Below, piece after piece: positions 1 through 8,837 of a stretch of DNA of 64,000 nt (position 1 is its first letter; each line of letters begins with the position of its first letter). The stretch covers positions 1 to 64,000 of the forward strand of contig NZ_JAKKCJ010000008.1 in assembly GCF_021726515.1 (NCBI RefSeq). The letters run 5' to 3'. The position numbers were made by a program, and so were the translations under genes. Under the pieces are notes generated by a model, which searched no databases, was not told where the DNA came from, and saw only the letters and a list, made by a program, of their open reading frames with translations. The DNA is from Vibrio sp. CK2-1 (GTDB lineage: Bacteria > Pseudomonadota > Gammaproteobacteria > Enterobacterales > Vibrionaceae).

Positions 1-39
1 CAGGGTTCGCCATTCTTGGTTAGTGCGTCGTTTGGCCAT
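1..39 (-). CDS. IS66-family accessory protein (TnpA-like), N-terminal fragment cut by window edge
   Basis: Only 13 codons are visible (M-A-K-R-R-T-N-Q-E-W-R-T-L), preceded by an AAGGAG ribosome binding site 7-8 nt before the ATG. The basic start with a Q-E-W motif is typical of the first small protein of IS66-type elements. The upstream terminal sequence at 127 supports this. The rest of the gene, and the TnpB/TnpC genes expected after it, would lie to the left of the window. The identification rests on a very short peptide plus context. Confidence 0.55.
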   Translation of the reverse strand, partial: MAKRRTNQEWRTL

Positions 40-127
40 TTCAAATCTCCTTTGCTGCTTTGGGTTGGAGGTTTGATCTTATTATTCGGGCTAGACGATT
101 AGAATGCGGGGTTTATGATGCGCTTAC
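1..127 (-). mobile_element. End of an IS66-family insertion sequence (partial)
   Basis: Read on the minus strand, the element starts at 127 with GTAAGCGCATCATAAACC. IS66-family terminal inverted repeats characteristically begin GTAAGCG. About 85 bp further in is the start codon of a TnpA-like protein with a good ribosome binding site, the usual IS66 layout. The opposite end and the 8-bp target duplication lie outside or cannot be checked. The element borders the terminator of the restriction-modification operon, so it sits at the island edge or inside it. Confidence 0.65.
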
Positions 128-163
128 AATTTAAAGTAGTGTGACGCCTAATAAACTTAGATC

Positions 164-197
164 AAAAAAAATGAGGCTGCATTTTTAGCAGCCTCAT
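164..197 (-). terminator. Intrinsic terminator of the hsdR-hsdS-prrC-hsdM operon
   Basis: A perfect 10-bp stem (171-180 with 188-197, ATGAGGCTGC and its complement) has a 7-base loop. On the minus strand it is followed by a run of seven U. It lies 20 bp past the hsdM stop codon. Confidence 0.85.
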
Positions 198-216
198 TCA
201 CATCTCATAATTAATA

Positions 217-1884
217 CTATCTAGGTAATGGTGGTAACCCAAGCTCTTCAAGGAAGTTATTGTGTTTATCTAACGCTTCTTTTATATCCTTTTCGATACT
301 TTCTAAATTTTGATGCTCTTCTGCTAGATTGATTTTTTTCTCTGCTTTTGCTGTACTTACGTAGCGAGAAATATTTAAATTAAAATCATTTTTCTCAATT
401 TCATCCATTGATACCCTACGAGAATAACGCTCTTCTTGATCTCGAAACTTATAAGTATCGATGATCTTTTGAATATCTTCAGGGCGTAGTTCGTTTTGAC
501 GTTTTCCTTTTTTGAAGTTTTCTTCATCACTTGCATTGATAAATAATACGTCATCGTACTTCTTACATTTCTTCAGTATAAGAATACAAACCGGTATACC
601 TGTAGAGAAAAATAAATTTGCAGGTAAACCAATGACGGTATCAATGTGACCATCTTTTAATAGCTTGCTGCGTATCCGTTGCTCAGCGCCACCTCTAAAT
701 AAAACCCCATGAGGTAAGATAATTGCCATGGTGCCTTCATCACTTAAATAATGAAAGCCATGTAAGAGAAAGGCAAAGTCAGCCGCAGATTTTGGAGCGA
801 TACCGTGGTTCTTAAAGCGAAAGTCTTCTTTAAGCGCATCCGTAGGTTCCCAACGATAACTAAATGGAGGGTTGGCAACAATAGCATCACATTTCAGTTT
901 CTTCGCAGGGTTTTTCTCATTGAGTAAATCCCAATCATTAACAAGTGTATCACCATGGAAAATATCAAATTCTGTATCCTTTACCCCGTGCAATAACATG
1001 TTCATTCGTGCAAGGTTATAAGTGGTGATGTTTTTTTCTTGCCCGTAAATTTTACCAACGCTGCCACCAGCCTCAACAATGTGTTTACGCACATTCAAAA
1101 GTAAAGAACCCGAACCGCATGCAAAATCCAAAACTTTATTAAGCTTTTTCTTTTTACCCATTTTAGGCTCTTGACTATCCAAGGTGACAATCTCAGACAG
1201 AATGGTTGAAACTAGTTGAGGTGTGTAAAACTCCCCAGCTTTTTTACCACCATTAGCCGCAAATTCACCAATAAGATACTCGTAAGCATTACCTAAAGTA
1301 TCGGTGTCAGTTGAAAAGCCAGCAATACCTTCTGATACTTTTTGAATGATCGTACACAACTTAGCATTACGATCTGATGGCTTTTTACCGAGTTTTTCAG
1401 AGTTTAAATTGATCTCAGAGAACAAGCCTTGAAAGCTACTGTTAAAGCTTTCATTTTCAATATACTTAAAACCTTCTTCTAAAGTTTTAAGTAACTCACC
1501 ATCTTGAACCCTTGCCATTTCAGCAATGCTTGACCAAAGATGCTCAGGCTTAATGATGTAATGTAATTTACGACGCATTTGTTTTTCAAAAAAAGCAACA
1601 TCGTCAGCATTATCTTGATACCAAATAGCCAGGGGAGCGAGTTTTACTTTTCTACTCACTTCTTTGCCATCTGACAACGTTTCTGTCACTACGATTTCTT
1701 TTGCTTCAGGATAATCACGGCCTAACTCTTTCTTAGCTGCTTCTTCAAAATTATCTGATAAGTAACGTAAAAAAAGGAAAGAAAGCATGTAATCACGGAA
1801 ATCATCAGCATTCATTGCGCCACGCAGACTGTTAGCGATATCCCAGAGGGTTTTACCCAACTTGTTTAATTGTTCTTGTGTCAT
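217..1884 (-). CDS. hsdM: Type I restriction-modification methyltransferase subunit (HsdM)
   Basis: This is the modification subunit of a type I (IC/EcoR124-like) system; with HsdS it methylates adenine in the recognition site. At 555 aa it has the usual length. An N-terminal HsdM helical domain (about 5-150) precedes the N6-adenine methyltransferase domain, with the SAM motif DFACGSGS at 253-260 and the catalytic NPPF at 338-341. It is the last gene of the minus-strand operon, 16 bp after the PrrC-like gene, and is followed by an intrinsic terminator. In type IC loci hsdM is more often first, so the R-S-C-M order here is notable. Confidence 0.93.
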   Translation of the reverse strand: MTQEQLNKLGKTLWDIANSLRGAMNADDFRDYMLSFLFLRYLSDNFEEAAKKELGRDYPEAKEIVVTETLSDGKEVSRKVKLAPLAIWYQDNADDVAFFEKQMRRKLHYIIKPEHLWSSIAEMARVQDGELLKTLEEGFKYIENESFNSSFQGLFSEINLNSEKLGKKPSDRNAKLCTIIQKVSEGIAGFSTDTDTLGNAYEYLIGEFAANGGKKAGEFYTPQLVSTILSEIVTLDSQEPKMGKKKKLNKVLDFACGSGSLLLNVRKHIVEAGGSVGKIYGQEKNITTYNLARMNMLLHGVKDTEFDIFHGDTLVNDWDLLNEKNPAKKLKCDAIVANPPFSYRWEPTDALKEDFRFKNHGIAPKSAADFAFLLHGFHYLSDEGTMAIILPHGVLFRGGAEQRIRSKLLKDGHIDTVIGLPANLFFSTGIPVCILILKKCKKYDDVLFINASDEENFKKGKRQNELRPEDIQKIIDTYKFRDQEERYSRRVSMDEIEKNDFNLNISRYVSTAKAEKKINLAEEHQNLESIEKDIKEALDKHNNFLEELGLPPLPR

Positions 1885-1900
1885 CTAAATCGTCTCTATT

Positions 1901-3097
1901 TTATTGTTCTGTTGATAATTGTTGCACTGAACCATCAGGAAACAACTCAGGGTTAAAGCGGTAGTTATCCATAAACTCATTCAATATACGGCGAAAGTGC
2001 TCTTTGTTTTCTTCCGTCATTTCCATGGGCTCAAATAAAGAGTAATTACCATGACTTAAAATATTGATTAAACGAGCATGCAAGATACCATCAGGATCGT
2101 CATCACCTTGTTTTATACAAGCTGAAAAGTTTTTAAAGCCATGAAAAGTTGCAGTTTTCTCTAAAATGCTACGCAATATAGTAAAATGATAAGTATATAA
2201 ATTGTCGTTTATCACAGCTTCATGTAGTTGTTCTAAAAGAGCAACGTGATGAAAAAATGGAGTACTGTTTGTATAGCGCAATTTATACTGTTGATTTTCT
2301 TTATCATGCTTTAAAAAGTAAGGCTGTAACTTCTTATTTCCATCCAGTTCATTCCACATGACATTAAAGAACAAAGCATGATGGGATGAGATAACGGTTT
2401 TTATTGTCGTATTATCTCTTAATAGCTGAGCTAAATGACTCGCAACAGCAATTGCGTTATGGTCATCAAGTGACGATATAGGATCATCAATATACAAATA
2501 TTTGACCCAGTTATAGGCTTCTTGACCATCTATCGCTAGCTGAGCTACCGCTAAAAAGAAACACCACACAAAAATATTTTCTTCACCACGAGAGACTTTG
2601 ATATGCTCAATCGTCTCATGTGACCCACTTTCATTTTGTATTTCTCGCTTGAAATTAATCGTCCAATTTGAATAATCAATTTGAAAGTCAAAATCAGCAT
2701 ATCGTTGCAGTAATGGACGGATACGATTTTCCATTTCTAACTCTTGTAAACCATCAAAGAAGTGAGAGTCTGGATTGATCTTTAATACTCGCTGTTGATC
2801 ATTATCTAAATCATTATCCCAAGAAAACAGATCTTCAGTGAAAGCATTAAAATAAAGCGTATCTCTCGTTGTATCATCAACTTCTAACGGTGTGGTTACA
2901 CCATCCATAATATTTGCTGGACGTATTGTGCTTACTTTACCTAACCCTTTGAACTCCATAGATAAGCGAGTCTTACCAGTGCCATTATAAGCAAAAACAA
3001 GAATTTGATTCTTTACCTTACGATTAACACCATTTTCCAATACTTCACGAAACTGTTCGGCAACTTGGCTTAGATCGTTGTATATCAATTCGCTCAT
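1901..3097 (-). CDS. prrC: PrrC-like anticodon nuclease (ABC-ATPase/ACNase) embedded in the hsd operon
   Basis: The 398-aa protein is nearly the length of E. coli PrrC (396 aa). The N-terminal part is an ABC/SMC-type ATPase: Walker A NGTGKT at 38-43, a degenerate signature VSRGEEN around 168-174, and Walker B YLYIDDPISSLDD around 200-212. The C-terminal part has R309-SIL-E313 and H349 in SHGNYS, matching the order and near-spacing of the PrrC catalytic triad (Arg320-x3-Glu324...His356). Known PrrC is held silent by a type IC complex and cuts tRNA-Lys when a phage disables restriction. Its start overlaps the hsdS stop by 4 bp (ATGA), so the two are translationally coupled. The tRNA target and latency are inferred, not shown. 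Confidence 0.8.
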   Translation of the reverse strand: MSELIYNDLSQVAEQFREVLENGVNRKVKNQILVFAYNGTGKTRLSMEFKGLGKVSTIRPANIMDGVTTPLEVDDTTRDTLYFNAFTEDLFSWDNDLDNDQQRVLKINPDSHFFDGLQELEMENRIRPLLQRYADFDFQIDYSNWTINFKREIQNESGSHETIEHIKVSRGEENIFVWCFFLAVAQLAIDGQEAYNWVKYLYIDDPISSLDDHNAIAVASHLAQLLRDNTTIKTVISSHHALFFNVMWNELDGNKKLQPYFLKHDKENQQYKLRYTNSTPFFHHVALLEQLHEAVINDNLYTYHFTILRSILEKTATFHGFKNFSACIKQGDDDPDGILHARLINILSHGNYSLFEPMEMTEENKEHFRRILNEFMDNYRFNPELFPDGSVQQLSTEQ

Positions 3098-4374
3098 GAT
3101 GCAAGCCCCTCTACAGCAGGAAACAGTCGCTGCATTAAACCTTTTTTGTGAACCTTAAGTGTTTCTATTTTTTCAGACTGAGCCTCAATTAAATCATCCA
3201 TCGAAGAAAGGAAGTCTGCGATCTTTTTTTGTTCTTCTTTTATTGGCAAAAGCATTGGTAAATTTTTTAATTCAGCGAGCCCAATACGTTTTCTTGTTGA
3301 GCCTGTAGCAGAACTTTCGACAGTAGAGCGAAATGTCGAATCATTAATCAATGAATAAAGGAAGTATTTATTATGACGATTTTCATCGACAACAAAACGA
3401 ATACCATCAGAACACATGACATATCGACTGTGTGTTGCAGGTATGAAACATGCCCGACCGACGGGGTCGCCCATTTTAGATATTATAATATCGCCTGGAT
3501 AAATATTATTTGCTAATAATTCATCTGCTTTTTCTTTAGATGTGAAAATCTTATAATCTTCATTAAACTGACCATCGCCAATATTTTGAAGTTGGATTAT
3601 TCGAATTCCCTCTTTACGATAATCCGATGATTTTAAGTTTGAGCCAAACGGCCCACCTATAAAACTCCACTTTACATTTTTATCCGCTACATCAATTAAT
3701 TTAAATCTATTCCAATTTGGCTTATTTTTAAATTCAGGAAACCTCAACTCAGGCACACTTTTCCCTTCCACAGGAAATAGCTTTTGCATCAAGCCTTTTT
3801 TGTGAGATTTTAGTGATTCTAACTTCTTAGTATTTGCAGTGATTAGGTCATCCATCGAAGAGAGGCAGTCTGCGATTTTTTGCTGTTCTTTTAATTTCGG
3901 GAAAGCACACGCCCAGCCTTCAATCGCACCTTTGGTTATATGCAATAGCCCTAAACCATTTGCTGATTGAGCTTTCATCTTTTCAGTCTCAAACTCCAAA
4001 AGAACGTATAAAAAGCTTTTGCTCACTTGTTCTTTTTCAATAACTTTCCAAATGTGATAATGATAAATAACTTTTTCGCCAGTCCAAATCCTTGGGCCAA
4101 AAGATGCAGACCATGCATACAAAAGATCGCCATTATCGCAATATTTGTCATTGCTTAATTCTAAATCGGAATAGTACCATTCCTTGTTTGTAAAAAAATT
4201 CCCCACCCTGAGAACTCTATATTTTCCTTTGTCTAATAATTCATCTTGTTTGTAAGCTTTTCCATTAATAAACGTAGCCTCAGCTCCAAAAGTGGTGCGT
4301 CGCCACCCTTCACTTACTATAAACTCAGGAAACCTCAATTCAGGCACTAACTCTTTAGCTTCTAACTTACTCAT
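3094..4374 (-). CDS. hsdS: Type I restriction-modification specificity subunit (HsdS)
   Basis: This 426-aa subunit determines the DNA target. It has two target-recognition domains, each opening with VPELRFPEF (about residues 10-18 and 207-215). Each is closed by a near-identical conserved helix of the type Q-K-I-A-D-x-L-S-S-M-D-D-L-I followed by H-K-K-G-L-M-Q-x-L-F-P. The recognition domains themselves differ, which implies a bipartite asymmetric site. The gene overlaps the hsdR end by 8 bp and the PrrC-like start by 4 bp. The methionine at 4374 is the only good start, and its Shine-Dalgarno match is weak, consistent with coupling to hsdR. Confidence 0.93.
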   Translation of the reverse strand: MSKLEAKELVPELRFPEFIVSEGWRRTTFGAEATFINGKAYKQDELLDKGKYRVLRVGNFFTNKEWYYSDLELSNDKYCDNGDLLYAWSASFGPRIWTGEKVIYHYHIWKVIEKEQVSKSFLYVLLEFETEKMKAQSANGLGLLHITKGAIEGWACAFPKLKEQQKIADCLSSMDDLITANTKKLESLKSHKKGLMQKLFPVEGKSVPELRFPEFKNKPNWNRFKLIDVADKNVKWSFIGGPFGSNLKSSDYRKEGIRIIQLQNIGDGQFNEDYKIFTSKEKADELLANNIYPGDIIISKMGDPVGRACFIPATHSRYVMCSDGIRFVVDENRHNKYFLYSLINDSTFRSTVESSATGSTRKRIGLAELKNLPMLLPIKEEQKKIADFLSSMDDLIEAQSEKIETLKVHKKGLMQRLFPAVEGLAS

Positions 4375-7300
4375 ACGCTGCTAACCCCGAAATCTCACGC
4401 CCTTGGGCTAATTTGTGTAAATGGGGGATCAAATCTTCCATTAATGCTAACTCTTTCTTTGTTCGTTCTTTCCAACCTAAATCTAATGGCGCTAATAAAT
4501 CCCCAAGTAACTCACCATCAAAAATCATTCGTTCCATAATCCCATCAACAAAAGCTTGTAAGCGCTCACTTGTTAAGCCATGTTTTAATGCCATATCATT
4601 AAGCTCATTGGTCGCTTTCTTCGCTTTAAATGCTTGGTAGCCCGCATGAATTTGCGACACATCTAGTGCTTCACCAGCAGGCAAACTGTGTATATAAGCA
4701 ATCAGTTCATCACGTTCAGCCATTAAATTAGCTTGTGAACAAATAAAATCAATGAGCTCTTGTCGCGTCATTGTTTGTTTACTTGAGCCTTGTGTCGACT
4801 TAGCGATAAGTCCCATGATGTAATCGTAATCCACCAAAGCAGAGGCAAATAAAACAAGCTCAAACTCTAGTTGCTCAACTTCTTCAGGTAGTTCACCTTT
4901 ATTGGTATCTAGCTTACGCTTCAGCTCTTTAGCGGTTTCTAGGTAAGCCCCTTTAAAGCCACGTAACACATCAATGGGTAATGTTTGAGCCACTTGCGTT
5001 TTTTGCTCTTCATCCAATTCTGTATATTGCTCTAATTGATTCTTAAGCTTTTGAACTTCTTTAAAATGGTTAATAAAAGAAGCTCGCTGCGCATCCCCTT
5101 GAAGGTTGGCAACTTCTGAAGGGTGACACTCTAGCCCTTGCTTTTGCATGAATGCTTCAAGGTTATCGACGGCTTCTTTATATTTCTCAACCACGACAGG
5201 GGCAGGATCGACTAGCCACACCTCTTCAGCGCCTTCTTCTTTGTTACCAGAGAAAAGCTTAATCGCATCATTGACTTCTTTTTCCTGGCCTCGGAAATCT
5301 AAAATATTCCCCCAAGGTTTACTGTCATTTAACACACGATTGGTACGTGAAAACGCTTGGATCAAACCATGATATTTTAAGTTTTTATCCACGTATAAGG
5401 TATTGAGATACTTTGAATCAAAGCCCGTTAACAGCATATCAACGACGATAACGATATCGATTTTGTTTTTATGCGGATAGTCCGCATTATCGTACTGATG
5501 ATCTTTAATACGCTGCTGCACATCTTGATAGTAAAGATCGAACTCATTCACGGTGTGGTTGGTTGAGTACTGGCGGTTATAGTTATCAATAATATCGATT
5601 AATGCTTGTTTCTTACGCTCAGGCTCTTCACTGTTATCTGCCTTTTCTTGAGGTAAGTCCTCTTGTAATTGCTGGATATCTTTTACATTGCGCGCAAGTG
5701 TGTTTGAATCCGCACTGTCTTTATCCTTGGCACTCAACTGAGCTGGTGGAGAAAAGACACAAGCAATATTTAAAGGAATATATTCCTCATTTTCAGATAA
5801 TTTAGCCGTCTGTTGATGCTTAAACTCTTTTACGTATTCAATTGCATGATTGATAGAAGAGGTTGCGAGAACAGCATTAAAGCGTCGGTGGTTAGTGACT
5901 GCATCATGTTTGTCTAAGATCTCATTTACCACAGCCTTAGGTGGTGGGGTAACTTTTTGTACTGTTGAGTCTTGTACAGCGTCTTCACTCACATCATCAG
6001 CCAGTTTTTTATTTGCTGAGTGTTTACCAAAAAAGTCGATATGGAAGCTGAGAACGTTCTTATCTTCAATAGCATGAGTGATCGTGTATTTATGCAGCTC
6101 TTTTTCAAAGATACTTTCTGTTGTTTTAAATGAACCAACATTGCCATCAATTTGAGTATAAGTGGAGTTATCTGGAAAAATCGGGGTTCCTGTAAAACCA
6201 AACAACTGAGCTTTTGGGAAGAAGCTTTTAATTGCGTTATGGTTTTCACCAAACTGAGAGCGGTGACATTCATCAAAAATAAAAACGATTCGCTTATCAC
6301 GTAGTGGCTCTAGTCGCTCTTTAAAGGTTTGCTTACCTTCTTTTAGCTTACTTTGATTACGTGTGCTATTTTCATCTAAGGCTAAGCCTAGTTTTTGTAT
6401 CGTCGTCACAATGACTTTATCGGCATAATCTTCAGATAGCATACGACGTACAAGGGTTTCTGTATTCGTGTTCTCTTCAACACAACCATCTTGAAACTTG
6501 TTAAATTCTTCCCGAGTCTGACGGTCTAGATCTTTTCGATCCACCACAAACAAGCACTTTTCAACATCAGGGTTATCTTTCAGTAGCGTCGATGCTTTAA
6601 AGGACGTCAGAGTTTTTCCTGAGCCAGTGGTGTGCCAGATATAACCATTTCCACGCCCCTCATGAATACAATCAACAATCGCTTCCACTGCATAAATTTG
6701 ATATGGACGCATAACCAATAACTTTTGTTCCGATTGGACTAGTACCATATAACGGCTGATCATTTGGCCTAACGTACATTTAGCCAAGAACGCATCGGCA
6801 AAATCATGTAGGTGTACGATCTTACGGTTGTTTTCATTCGCTAATTGATAAATAGGTAAGAAGCGCTCATCAGCATTAAAGCTAAAGTGTTCATTTTTAT
6901 TGTTAGCAAAGTAATAAGTATTGTTTTCGTTACTCACAATAAAAAGCTGAATAAAACACATGAGTGTATTGGTGTAACCATTACCCGGATCGTTTTTATA
7001 ATTAACGATCTGCTCCATCGCTCGACGTGTGACGATATCGTAGGTTTTCAATTCAATTTGAACGGTTGGTACACCATTAATCAACAAGATAACATCGTAG
7101 CGATGATTACTTTCTGCCGTATCCATTTTGAGTTGATTAATGACTTCGAATTCGTTCTTGCACCAATCTTTAATGTTCACCAAGGTATAATGCAGAGGTG
7201 TACCATCCTCACGCTGAAAGTATCCTCGCTCACGTAAGGTTTTAGCAGCTTCGAACACATCCGCAGTAACGATGTCTTGATATAAGCGCTCAAATTCGTT

Positions 7301-7453
7301 ATCTGTCAAATTCACGTAGTTCAGTGATTCAAACTTTTCTCGAAAGTTTTGCTTTAATTTCTTATCTGTTCGAATATCCTTTCGATAGGAGTACTTTAAG
7401 TCACCCAACTTATTGATAAGTGCTTGTTCAATTTGTGCTTCTTTCGTTATCAT
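4367..7453 (-). CDS. hsdR: Type I restriction endonuclease, motor subunit (HsdR, EcoR124-like)
   Basis: This 1028-aa subunit is the ATP-dependent translocase and nuclease. The nuclease core is at D120...E134-x-K136 (PD-ExK). The SF2 helicase motor has Walker A TTGSGKT at 275-281 and motif II DECH at 394-397, followed by RSQFG, the hallmark of type IC HsdR. Motif VI reads QAFSRTNR. The C-terminal region is the assembly domain. It is the first gene of the operon and is divergently transcribed from the membrane/coiled-coil gene across a 235-bp intergenic region. It looks intact. Confidence 0.95.
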   Translation of the reverse strand: MITKEAQIEQALINKLGDLKYSYRKDIRTDKKLKQNFREKFESLNYVNLTDNEFERLYQDIVTADVFEAAKTLRERGYFQREDGTPLHYTLVNIKDWCKNEFEVINQLKMDTAESNHRYDVILLINGVPTVQIELKTYDIVTRRAMEQIVNYKNDPGNGYTNTLMCFIQLFIVSNENNTYYFANNKNEHFSFNADERFLPIYQLANENNRKIVHLHDFADAFLAKCTLGQMISRYMVLVQSEQKLLVMRPYQIYAVEAIVDCIHEGRGNGYIWHTTGSGKTLTSFKASTLLKDNPDVEKCLFVVDRKDLDRQTREEFNKFQDGCVEENTNTETLVRRMLSEDYADKVIVTTIQKLGLALDENSTRNQSKLKEGKQTFKERLEPLRDKRIVFIFDECHRSQFGENHNAIKSFFPKAQLFGFTGTPIFPDNSTYTQIDGNVGSFKTTESIFEKELHKYTITHAIEDKNVLSFHIDFFGKHSANKKLADDVSEDAVQDSTVQKVTPPPKAVVNEILDKHDAVTNHRRFNAVLATSSINHAIEYVKEFKHQQTAKLSENEEYIPLNIACVFSPPAQLSAKDKDSADSNTLARNVKDIQQLQEDLPQEKADNSEEPERKKQALIDIIDNYNRQYSTNHTVNEFDLYYQDVQQRIKDHQYDNADYPHKNKIDIVIVVDMLLTGFDSKYLNTLYVDKNLKYHGLIQAFSRTNRVLNDSKPWGNILDFRGQEKEVNDAIKLFSGNKEEGAEEVWLVDPAPVVVEKYKEAVDNLEAFMQKQGLECHPSEVANLQGDAQRASFINHFKEVQKLKNQLEQYTELDEEQKTQVAQTLPIDVLRGFKGAYLETAKELKRKLDTNKGELPEEVEQLEFELVLFASALVDYDYIMGLIAKSTQGSSKQTMTRQELIDFICSQANLMAERDELIAYIHSLPAGEALDVSQIHAGYQAFKAKKATNELNDMALKHGLTSERLQAFVDGIMERMIFDGELLGDLLAPLDLGWKERTKKELALMEDLIPHLHKLAQGREISGLAAYE

Positions 7454-7688
7454 TTTGAGCTACCAAATTCGTTATTGAATGAAACTGATATTTTCAGTTA
7501 TCACAAATCCTTTAAGATACAAATTCAACTTTATCTTCATTAATCACAGTGTACCTCAAGCGGTTATTTCTATAAATTAAAATAGAGTGATAGGTTATAT
7601 ATTGAGCTACTTAACTGATTGAATATAGGAGCTATCCCAAAGTGATGATTTTACAGTAGACTAAGCACATCACATTCAAGGAAGAAAC

Positions 7689-8804
7689 ATGAAAGAATTA
7701 CTCGCCGCACTCTCTGACGCTACTGTTAACAGGCTCAAATCCCCTATTTTAGGTTCATTCATCCTCTCTTGGGCTGTCATTAATCATGTATCGATACTTA
7801 CCTTTATTTTCAGTACTTCTCAGCAGAAAATAACGCTATTGCAATCGAGCTCAGATTTTTGGACAACTGAACCTTCTCTTTGGTTATCTCCTGCAATGAT
7901 GAACCTGCTTTACCCTTCTATCACAGCGATTATCTACACCTTTGCACTTCCCTGGTTACAGCATTTCATTGATATAAAAAGATTCCGATTAATCGACGCA
8001 AAACGTATAACTGCCAAGCATCGTAATGAACGTTTTACTTATGCTAGCCAAAAGCGCACCAGTAAAGTAAGAGCAGAATCTAACCCTGAGTACTGGAAAG
8101 AAAAATTAAACAGAGATCTCGATAATTGGGATAACAAACGTCAAATTTTAGAAAACGATTTAAGCCAACTCAGATTGGAAAGGGATTCATTACAAGCACA
8201 ACTAACCTCAAGTAACACCATTCAAAGCAATTTAAGTGAAGAAGTAGAAAAACTTCGTAAACTTCACCATGATGAAAAAGAAAAATTTTCAAATCAAGAG
8301 TCTGAATTAATTACCGAATTAAATCGAACTAATGCAGAGGTAGAGTCATTACTTAACAAAGTTGATGAATTAGATGAAGCTAATGCAAACCTTGAAGAGT
8401 TAAGGCGAGAGCTAGCAGAGTCAGAGAAAGCAATTGCTGGACTCAAAGAAAAACTCACCCTAGCAACCCAACAATATAATGATGCTCAAGAGTCGATAGA
8501 AACATTATTAGTCAAATTTTATGATTTAAGTAACTTCTTAAGTGACAAGCATCAATATCAAACGATAGCTAGAGCTCAAGGTTCCAGTACTGGTATACAA
8601 AAAGTCATACCTCAAATTAAAATTGATGAAGTCCTAAAGCCAATTAAAGATATTATCGAAGAGCGAGCTGAGCCAATCAAAAAAGCCAAGCTAAAGCAGC
8701 AGCTAGCTGAGCAACACAAAATGACTCAACAAGAACTAGAAAAAGTTAAGAAATCTCTTGCCTCTTTAGAGGAGCCCAATAAAGCAACACAAATATGGGA
8801 TTAG
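7689..8804 (+). CDS. Membrane-anchored coiled-coil protein of unknown function
   Basis: I do not recognise a characterised family for this 371-aa protein. The N-terminus contains VNRLKSPILGSFILSW and a first hydrophobic helix (about 19-42). A second helix (about 66-91) is followed by a basic patch. A long, highly charged heptad-rich coiled coil covers about 135-275, and a charged C-terminal tail closes the protein. It begins with a strong AAGGAAG ribosome binding site. The HEPN-type gene starts 33 bp after its stop on the same strand, so the two are probably co-transcribed. Its place between a restriction operon and a HEPN protein suggests a defence role as sensor or scaffold; this is inference. 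Confidence 0.75.
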   Translation: MKELLAALSDATVNRLKSPILGSFILSWAVINHVSILTFIFSTSQQKITLLQSSSDFWTTEPSLWLSPAMMNLLYPSITAIIYTFALPWLQHFIDIKRFRLIDAKRITAKHRNERFTYASQKRTSKVRAESNPEYWKEKLNRDLDNWDNKRQILENDLSQLRLERDSLQAQLTSSNTIQSNLSEEVEKLRKLHHDEKEKFSNQESELITELNRTNAEVESLLNKVDELDEANANLEELRRELAESEKAIAGLKEKLTLATQQYNDAQESIETLLVKFYDLSNFLSDKHQYQTIARAQGSSTGIQKVIPQIKIDEVLKPIKDIIEERAEPIKKAKLKQQLAEQHKMTQQELEKVKKSLASLEEPNKATQIWD

Positions 8805-8837
8805 TTAAAGAATGCCAAGTTTAAGGGTAGAAGAAAT

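Noticed and set aside
5989..6300. 103-codon minus-strand frame inside hsdR
   Set aside because: Overlaps hsdR in another frame with no independent start signal.
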